59,056 nucleotides of DNA. It comes from Methyloversatilis sp. (lineage in GTDB: Bacteria; Pseudomonadota; Gammaproteobacteria; Burkholderiales; Rhodocyclaceae). Each line of letters opens with the position of its first letter. Position 1 is the stretch's first letter. The stretch is from the NCBI RefSeq assembly GCF_030696805.1, contig NZ_JAUYRO010000051.1:1-59056 (forward strand), given 5' to 3'. Shown in pieces: positions 53,991 to 59,056 of this stretch. Below the pieces are notes generated by a model. It made no database searches. It saw only the letters and a program-made list of their open reading frames with translations, and had not been told where the DNA came from. Position numbers and translations under genes: made by a program.

Positions 53991-54968
53991 ATGAAAAAAC
54001 GGGGTCGTCAGTTCCTCGCGCTTGCGCTGTCCTGTAGCAGCTTTACCGCCATGGCGGCTGACCAGCTGGTGTGGTCGGAAACCTTCCAGCGGTTCACGCC
54101 GACATTCCAGACCGTCGGGTCGATCAACACGGCGACCGTGCCGGGCGGCACGTCCAGCGCGCTGGTGACCGACCCGACCCGCGTCAAGGGGCCGAATGGC
54201 GTCGAGGTCGTCGGCGGACGCATCTGGTGGCCCGACCAGCAACTGAACCGCGTCGTGTCCGCGCTGCCCGACGGTTCAGATCTGAAGTCGTACAACGTTT
54301 CCGGCGCCTACGACATCGATGTGCAGGGCGGACTGCTGTATGTCACGCGGCAGAACTCGGGCGACATCCTGACGCTCGACCCGTCGCTGCAATTCCCGCC
54401 CGCCGATGTGTTCAAGAGCGGGCTGACGTCACCGTTTGCGATCGACGTGACCGCCGACAGCGTGTTCTGGAGTCAGGTCGGCACGTCGAACCGCCTGATG
54501 CGCTCGAACCTGGACGGCTCGAACGTGCAGACGCTGCTGACCGGCCTGACCTCGTATGACTTCGAAGTCACCGCCAGCCACATCTACCTGACGACGACCG
54601 ATGGCTTCGTGAAGCGCAGCAACCTCGACGGCAGCGACCTCACCACGCTGGCCAGCGGGCTGGGCTTCCTGAATGGCATCGATGTCACCGCCGACACGAT
54701 TTACGTTTCGGCGCTGCAGGCCCTTTTCACGACACCGCAAGGCAACACCACATTGGGCGCCGGTCGCATCCTCAGCATGACGCTCGATGGCAGCGATGTG
54801 GTGGAAGTGGTCCGGGCGCAACAGGATTTCGACCCGAACCTGCCGTTCAGCCCGTCACAGATGCGCGGTGTGGCGGTGCTCGCGGTGCCCGAGCCGTCGT
54901 CGTACGCAATGCTGCTGGCGGGACTGGCGCTGACCGGTTTCGCGGCGAGGCGCGTCCGGCGCGACTGA
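53991..54968 (+). CDS. PEP-CTERM protein with beta-propeller-like repeats
   Basis: A 325-residue secreted protein. Signal peptide 1-22 (FTAMA). Repeats of about 40 residues with an NLDGS-type turn (SNLDGSNVQTLLTGL; SNLDGSDLTTLASGL; TLDGSDVVEVV) suggest a YWTD-like propeller. The C-terminus is a PEP-CTERM signal (VPEPSSYAM, hydrophobic helix, RRVRR) for exosortase processing. Likely part of the extracellular matrix. Terminator at 54984-55011. Confidence 0.88.
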   Translation: MKKRGRQFLALALSCSSFTAMAADQLVWSETFQRFTPTFQTVGSINTATVPGGTSSALVTDPTRVKGPNGVEVVGGRIWWPDQQLNRVVSALPDGSDLKSYNVSGAYDIDVQGGLLYVTRQNSGDILTLDPSLQFPPADVFKSGLTSPFAIDVTADSVFWSQVGTSNRLMRSNLDGSNVQTLLTGLTSYDFEVTASHIYLTTTDGFVKRSNLDGSDLTTLASGLGFLNGIDVTADTIYVSALQALFTTPQGNTTLGAGRILSMTLDGSDVVEVVRAQQDFDPNLPFSPSQMRGVAVLAVPEPSSYAMLLAGLALTGFAARRVRRD

Positions 54969-54983
54969 ATCAGCCGCTGCATT

Positions 54984-55011
54984 GAAAGGGGCCGAGAATG
55001 CGGCCCCTTTC
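54984..55011. terminator. bidirectional terminator between the PEP-CTERM gene and ohrR
   Basis: Perfect 11-bp stem GAAAGGGGCCG/CGGCCCCTTTC with a 6-nt loop, between convergent genes. The stem ends supply short T runs in both directions. Confidence 0.8.
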
Positions 55012-55032
55012 ATTCATGGGCCCCTGCCGCGT

Positions 55033-55518
55033 TCAGTTTCCGGCCACCGCATCGAGGTGGCGCGTCAGCGCAGAGCGCACGCCCTGCAATGCAGCTACCA
55101 GTTCGGACAGTTCGCGCGCCGAGCAGCCGGTGGCCGGGCCCAGCGTCACCGGAATCGCCCGGGCGCGCCGGCACGTGTCCTGGCCGACTTCGGTCAGGCT
55201 CAGTTCGACCAGGCGTTCGTCGGCCGTTGAACGACGGCGGATGATCAACCCTGCGGTTTCCATGCGCTTGAGCAGCGGCGTCAAGGTACCGGAGTCGAGG
55301 AACAACTGTTGACCCAGTGCCGACACGGTGAGCGCCCGGCCGACGTCGCCGAGTGCCAGCAGCACGAGGTATTGCGGGTAGGTCAGGCCGATCTCGTTCA
55401 GCAACGGCTTGAAGGCCTTGGTCATTGTCAGCGATGACGAGTACAGCGTGAAGCACAGCTGAGCCGTTACCGGCGTGAGATCCATCGCTTCAGGAAGGGC
55501 ATCGGTTTTCTGTGGCAT
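55033..55518 (-). CDS. ohrR: OhrR-like MarR-family peroxide-sensing repressor
   Basis: A 161-residue MarR protein closest to OhrR: QLCFTLYSSSLTMTKAFKPL and LTYPQYLVLLAL are family hallmarks. The reactive cysteine C22 is at the position used by Xanthomonas OhrR, and C132 may be its resolving partner. OhrR represses the organic hydroperoxide reductase gene ohr, which is not in this window. Start 55518. A palindrome at 55534-55546 is a likely operator, so it should autoregulate. Confidence 0.85.
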   Translation of the reverse strand: MPQKTDALPEAMDLTPVTAQLCFTLYSSSLTMTKAFKPLLNEIGLTYPQYLVLLALGDVGRALTVSALGQQLFLDSGTLTPLLKRMETAGLIIRRRSTADERLVELSLTEVGQDTCRRARAIPVTLGPATGCSARELSELVAALQGVRSALTRHLDAVAGN

Positions 55519-55533
55519 TGCCCAATCGTAGCA

Positions 55534-55546
55534 GCAATCAAATTGC
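55534..55546. promoter_or_regulatory. candidate OhrR operator
   Basis: GCAAT-CAA-ATTGC, a perfect 5-bp palindrome resembling known OhrR boxes (CAATT/AATTG), 16 bp upstream of the ohrR start. Confidence 0.5.
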
Positions 55547-55716
55547 ACCCGGCAACGTGTGCGGCACTTCATTATTGTGCTCCGGCCCGGAGCGAACGTT
55601 CGGCGGACGCACGCGCCGCGAGGACGTTTCGCCGCTTTGCAGTCGCCGGTTACCATAGCGCGCGGCGGCATGGGGCGAGGTGGCCCGGCGGGCCGCCTTA
55701 ACTCACGGGACGGGCA

Positions 55717-56529
55717 ATGCAGATTACTTTCATCGGCGGCGGCAACATGGCCAGTGCGCTGATTGGCGGCTGGATCAGGCGCGGTGGCGACTCGGCGGGC
55801 ATCAGCGTGATCGAACCGCAGGCCGAGGCACGCGCCCGGCTGGCACGCGACTTCAGCGTACGGGCGGTTGAAGCGCCAGACGCGGCTGCGCTGCGCTGCG
55901 ACCTGATCGTGCTGGCGGTCAAGCCGCAGCAGATGCGCGAGGTGTGTGCCGGGCTCGCATCCAGCCTCGACAGTCAGACCGTACTGAGCATCGCTGCGGG
56001 CCTGCGCGCCGCTGACTTGTCGCGCTGGCTCGGCGGCTACACGCGCATCGTGCGCGCCATGCCGAACACACCGGCACTGATCGGTCAGGGCGTGACCGGC
56101 CTGTACGCCGACGCCGCGGTCAGCGACAGCGAGCGCGCACAGGCGGAACAGGTGCTGGCCGCCGTCGGCACCACGGTGTGGGTGGCGGAAGAACGCCTGA
56201 TCGACGCCGTGACCGCCCTGTCGGGCAGCGGTCCGGCCTATGTATTCCACTTCATCGAAGCCATGGTGCGCGGCGGCGAGGCGCTCGGCCTGAGCGCCGA
56301 TCAGGCGCACCGGCTCGCGGTCGCCACCTTCACCGGCGCCGCCGCGCTGGCGGCGCAAAGCCCGGAATCGCCCGGCACCCTGCGCGAACGCGTCACGTCC
56401 AAGGGCGGCACGACCGAAGCGGCGCTCAAGTCGATGGCTGCCGACGGTGTGGCAGACTCGATCGTGCGCGCACTCGCCGCGGCAGCGGCACGCGGCGCCG
56501 AGCTGGGTGACCAGCTGGGTGCGCAATAG
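55717..56529 (+). CDS. proC: pyrroline-5-carboxylate reductase
   Basis: A 270-residue enzyme making proline from P5C. N-terminal NAD(P) fold (MQITFIGGGNMASALIGG), and the C-terminal signature VTALSGSGPAYVFHFIEA, TSKGGTTEAAL. Followed after 54 bp by yggT, the usual neighbour. Confidence 0.96.
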   Translation: MQITFIGGGNMASALIGGWIRRGGDSAGISVIEPQAEARARLARDFSVRAVEAPDAAALRCDLIVLAVKPQQMREVCAGLASSLDSQTVLSIAAGLRAADLSRWLGGYTRIVRAMPNTPALIGQGVTGLYADAAVSDSERAQAEQVLAAVGTTVWVAEERLIDAVTALSGSGPAYVFHFIEAMVRGGEALGLSADQAHRLAVATFTGAAALAAQSPESPGTLRERVTSKGGTTEAALKSMAADGVADSIVRALAAAAARGAELGDQLGAQ

Positions 56530-56583
56530 GCGCCGGCCGCGACCCGATCATCTTTCCTTGCTGAATCACCTCACCACGAATCC

Positions 56584-57150
56584 ATGCTGACCGACCTGAT
56601 CCTGCTCGTCCTGAACGCCGTCGCCGGCTTCGTCACCACATTGCTGCTCGCCCGTTTCTACATGCAGTGGGCGCGTGTCAGCTTCCGCAACCAGCTGGGC
56701 CAGTTCGTCATCCAGACGACAGACTGGGCCGTACTGCCTGCGCGCAAGGTGATTCCCGCTGTGTTCGGCCTCGACATGGCGACCTTCGTCGTGGCCTGGC
56801 TGCTGCAGGTCGCGCTGCTGCTGCTGGCGGCCACGCTGCAAGGCGGCCTCGGTGCAGACAACCTGATTCCGCTGATCTTCCTGCGCGGGCTGTTCGAAGT
56901 GGCGCGCCTGTCGGTGTGGTTCCTGATCATCGCGCTGCTCATTTCGGCGGTGCTGAGCTGGGTGTCGCCCGGCAATCCGCTGGGCGGCATCCTGGGTGCC
57001 GTGACGCGGCCCTTCCTGCAGCCGATCCAGCGCGTCGTGCCCCCGATCGCCAACGTCGACCTGTCGCCGCTGGTGCTCATCCTGCTGCTGCAGATCGTGC
57101 TCTACCTGATCGATGCGGCGTCGCGCCAGATCTTCTCACTGGTCATGTGA
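56584..57150 (+). CDS. yggT: YggT family membrane protein
   Basis: A 188-residue protein with two YggT repeats, each ending in a conserved proline-rich loop (TTDWAVLPARKVIP; VTRPFLQPIQRVVPPI). About four to six transmembrane helices. Linked to osmotic stress and division in other bacteria. Exact role unknown. Likely co-transcribed with proC. Confidence 0.9.
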   Translation: MLTDLILLVLNAVAGFVTTLLLARFYMQWARVSFRNQLGQFVIQTTDWAVLPARKVIPAVFGLDMATFVVAWLLQVALLLLAATLQGGLGADNLIPLIFLRGLFEVARLSVWFLIIALLISAVLSWVSPGNPLGGILGAVTRPFLQPIQRVVPPIANVDLSPLVLILLLQIVLYLIDAASRQIFSLVM

Positions 57151-57162
57151 CGCGGGCGAACC

Positions 57163-57180
57163 CCGGCGGCATTCCGCCGG
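57163..57180. terminator. hairpin between yggT and the dihydroorotase-like gene
   Basis: Perfect 7-bp stem CCGGCGG/CCGCCGG, loop CATT, between convergent genes. No T-tract. Confidence 0.5.
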
Positions 57181-57187
57181 TGCACGG

Positions 57188-57204
57188 GCACAGCGATGCC
57201 CAAC
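57188..57204 (+). repeat. degenerate fragment of the 31-bp intergenic repeat
   Basis: 17 bases matching the end of the repeat (GCGATGCCCAAC and the preceding five bases) with one mismatch. The GTAGGTTGGGG half is gone. Confidence 0.5.
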
Positions 57205-57247
57205 AACAGGCCTTCGATCATGCACTTCGGGCGGCGCCTGGCCGCCT

Positions 57248-58546
57248 CTACCGGGCGGTCTTGTCGTTCGCGGGCGTCTCGTACACCACCTGACCCGACA
57301 CCAGCGTCGCGCACACCTTGCCCAGCAGCTCCCTACCGATGAACGGCGTGTTGCGGCCCTGACTGCGCAACGTCGCGCGACTGATCATGACGGGTGCATC
57401 AGGGTCGAAGATGCACACGTCGGCAGCGCTGCCGATGCGCAGGTGACCGGCGTCCAGCCCGAGCACGCGCGCGGCGTCCGACGTGATGCGGGCGAGTGCC
57501 AGCCGCAGCGGCAGCTGCATTTCGCGCGCCCATGACAGCGTGAGCGGCAGCAGCAGTTCCAGCCCGGTGGTACCCGGTTCGGCTTCGGCGAACGGCACCT
57601 GCTTGGCGTCGTCATCGACCGGCGTGTGGTCGGAACACAGCGCGTCGATGCGGCCGTCGGCCAGCGCGGCGCGCAGTGCCTCGCGGTCGAACTGCGCGCG
57701 CAGCGGCGGAATGGTGCGGCACTGCGGGTCGAAGTAGCCGATGTCGACATCGCACAGGTGCAGCGAGTGGATGGCGACGTCGCAGCTCACCTTCAGCCCG
57801 TCGAGCCGTGCCTGATCGATCAGCATCAGCCCGGCCCGGCTGGAAATGCGCGCCAGATGCAGGCGACAGCCGGTGGCGCGGGCCAGTTGCAGCATCTGGC
57901 CGATGGCCAGCGTTTCGGCGAGTATCGGTATGCCGGTCAGACCGAGCCGCGCGGCCACTTCGCCTTCGTGCGCCACGCCATCGGACGACAGGTGCAGATC
58001 GGTCGGCTGCAGCCATACGGTGTAGCCGAACGTGGCGGCGTACTGCATGGCGCGGAACAGCACCTGCGTGTCGGCCACCGGCACATTGGCCTGGCTGAAC
58101 GCAATGCAGCCGGCGTCGAAAAGTTCGCCCATTTCGGTGAGCCGCTGACCTTTCAGGCCCATGGTCAGCGCGCCGTGCGGATACACATGCGCGAGGTTGA
58201 GCATGCGTGCGCGGTGCTTCAGCATTTCCACCAGCCCCGGCTCGTCCAGCACCGGGTCGGTGTCCGGCGGGCAGGCCAGACTGGTGATGCCGCCGGCGAC
58301 CGCGGCGGCCATTTCGGATTCCAGCGTGGCACGGTACTCCAGCCCCGGCTCGCGCAGCCGCGCGCACAGGTCGATCAGGCCCGGCGCGACGATGCGTCCT
58401 GTGGCGTCGAGGACGCGGTTGGCGTGAAAGCCGTCCGGTGCGTCGCCCAGCGCGACCACCTTGCCGGCGGCGATGTACAGGTCGGTTGGCGCATCGATGT
58501 CCTGCGCCGGGTCGATCAGGTGACCGCCCTTGATGTGGATCTTCAT
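57248..58546 (-). CDS. pyrX: dihydroorotase-like protein, probably non-catalytic (PyrC'/PyrX)
   Basis: A 432-residue amidohydrolase of the type I dihydroorotase family. The metal-binding HxH after the first strand is replaced by C61-A62-R63 (LIDLCARLREPG), although later motifs remain (CSDHTPVDDD; PFAEAEPGTTGLE). This is the state of PyrC' of Pseudomonas, an inactive subunit required to assemble aspartate transcarbamoylase. Its place 46 bp downstream of pyrB agrees. A true pyrC should exist elsewhere. Start 58546 (MKIHIKGG). Confidence 0.85.
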   Translation of the reverse strand: MKIHIKGGHLIDPAQDIDAPTDLYIAAGKVVALGDAPDGFHANRVLDATGRIVAPGLIDLCARLREPGLEYRATLESEMAAAVAGGITSLACPPDTDPVLDEPGLVEMLKHRARMLNLAHVYPHGALTMGLKGQRLTEMGELFDAGCIAFSQANVPVADTQVLFRAMQYAATFGYTVWLQPTDLHLSSDGVAHEGEVAARLGLTGIPILAETLAIGQMLQLARATGCRLHLARISSRAGLMLIDQARLDGLKVSCDVAIHSLHLCDVDIGYFDPQCRTIPPLRAQFDREALRAALADGRIDALCSDHTPVDDDAKQVPFAEAEPGTTGLELLLPLTLSWAREMQLPLRLALARITSDAARVLGLDAGHLRIGSAADVCIFDPDAPVMISRATLRSQGRNTPFIGRELLGKVCATLVSGQVVYETPANDKTAR

Positions 58547-58592
58547 GCGTTGACTCCGGCGGAGGTCTGTCGAAATGAGTCGAGGGGTGCCA

Positions 58593-59056
58593 TCACGCTT
58601 CAACAGACCCCAGCATCGCCATGACAGCCATCCGCACGGCGATGCCGAAAGTGACCTGCGGCAGGATGACGGCCTGCCGACCGTCGGCCACCGCCGAGTC
58701 GATTTCGACGCCGCGGTTCATCGGCCCCGGGTGCAGCACGATGGCGTCCGGCTTGGCCAGCGCCAGCTTTTCCTGCGTCAGGCCGAAGAACTTGAAGTAT
58801 TCCTGCGGGCTGGGCAGCAGCGAGCCCTGCATGCGTTCGTTCTGCAGCCGCAGCATCATCACGACATCGACGCCACGCAGACCCTCGGCCATGTCGTGGA
58901 AGACGCGACAGCCGAGCCGGTCGATGTCGGCCGGCAGCAGCGTTTTCGGCGCGATGGCGCGCAGGTCGGGCACGCCCAGCGTGGTCAGGGCGTGAATCTG
59001 GCTGCGCGCCACGCGCGAATGCAGGATGTCGCCGACGACCGCCACCGACAGCTGCG
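58593..59056 (-). CDS. pyrB: aspartate carbamoyltransferase catalytic subunit (5' end outside window)
   Basis: The C-terminal 153 residues of ATCase, cut by the window edge at codon 3 of the visible QLSVAVVGD. Seen are the aspartate-binding domain motifs [18 protein letters not shown] and [12 protein letters not shown]. It catalyses the first committed step of pyrimidine synthesis and leads the pyrB-pyrX pair. Confidence 0.95.
   Translation of the reverse strand, partial: QLSVAVVGDILHSRVARSQIHALTTLGVPDLRAIAPKTLLPADIDRLGCRVFHDMAEGLRGVDVVMMLRLQNERMQGSLLPSPQEYFKFFGLTQEKLALAKPDAIVLHPGPMNRGVEIDSAVADGRQAVILPQVTFGIAVRMAVMAMLGSVEA

Noticed and set aside
58564-58608. Inverted repeat AGGTCTGT/ACAGACC at the pyrB-pyrX junction, like the ends of the 169-bp element
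   Set aside because: One arm lies inside the pyrB coding end and only 7-11 bases pair. Probably chance.

Overview
This is a GC-rich chromosomal window whose gene content fits a betaproteobacterium of the Rhodocyclales/Methyloversatilis type: PEP-CTERM proteins, an NnrS/NsrR nitric-oxide module, an acetoin dehydrogenase operon, a PQQ alcohol dehydrogenase, and many chemosensory and c-di-GMP-type proteins. The taxon is inferred from gene content and protein resemblance. No rRNA, tRNA, CRISPR array, phage or intact insertion sequence was seen.

Layout. 1-4040: intergenic repeats, a small monooxygenase-fold protein, a lipocalin gene remnant, and a minus-strand operon cbpA-cbpM-arsA. 4440-6570: two envelope lipoproteins and a ParD/ParE-like toxin-antitoxin pair. 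6650-15330: one tightly packed minus-strand run, nnrS-nsrR-DUF59-nnrS-like-small protein-sirB2-ygfA-ravA-viaA-DUF364, headed by a promoter region carrying an NsrR-like site and a perfect FNR/DNR box. 15330-20200: MscS channel, small membrane protein, PilZ protein, enoyl-CoA hydratase-family enzyme, MltA. 20300-27000: plus-strand genes (tiny membrane protein, DUF815 ATPase, Nudix/TMP-synthase fusion, TraB/GumN protein, chemoreceptor, rlmJ, DUF2721), interrupted by more copies of the intergenic repeat. 27300-38030: a PhoX-like PEP-CTERM protein, a FIST sensor with a hybrid kinase, recG, ridA, a CZB chemoreceptor, a large unexplained inverted-repeat element, SPOR and DUF2802 proteins, and a YdcF protein.

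38047-51190 is the metabolic core. acoXABC (acetoin cleavage) is followed by lipA, thiS and thiG, which supply the lipoyl and thiamine cofactors the complex needs, and by a short-chain dehydrogenase. The divergent acoR encodes the sigma-54 activator. Convergent to acoR lies a cluster of a porin, a PQQ alcohol dehydrogenase (predicted lanthanide type) and a cytochrome c with an atypical CX3CH motif. Both acoX and the porin gene have good -24/-12 promoters, and the regions upstream share TGTCGCA half-sites. I therefore infer that AcoR may control both acetoin and alcohol use.

51660-59056: thiC (no TPP riboswitch recognised), a second PEP-CTERM protein, ohrR, proC, yggT, a dihydroorotase-like gene lacking the metal-binding HxH, and pyrB truncated by the window edge.

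No single wholly new system is obvious. The strongest candidates for new biology are the 169-bp wobble-conserved inverted-repeat element at 35681-35849, the odd alcohol dehydrogenase/cytochrome pair with its apparent AcoR link, and the chaperone-ArsA operon.
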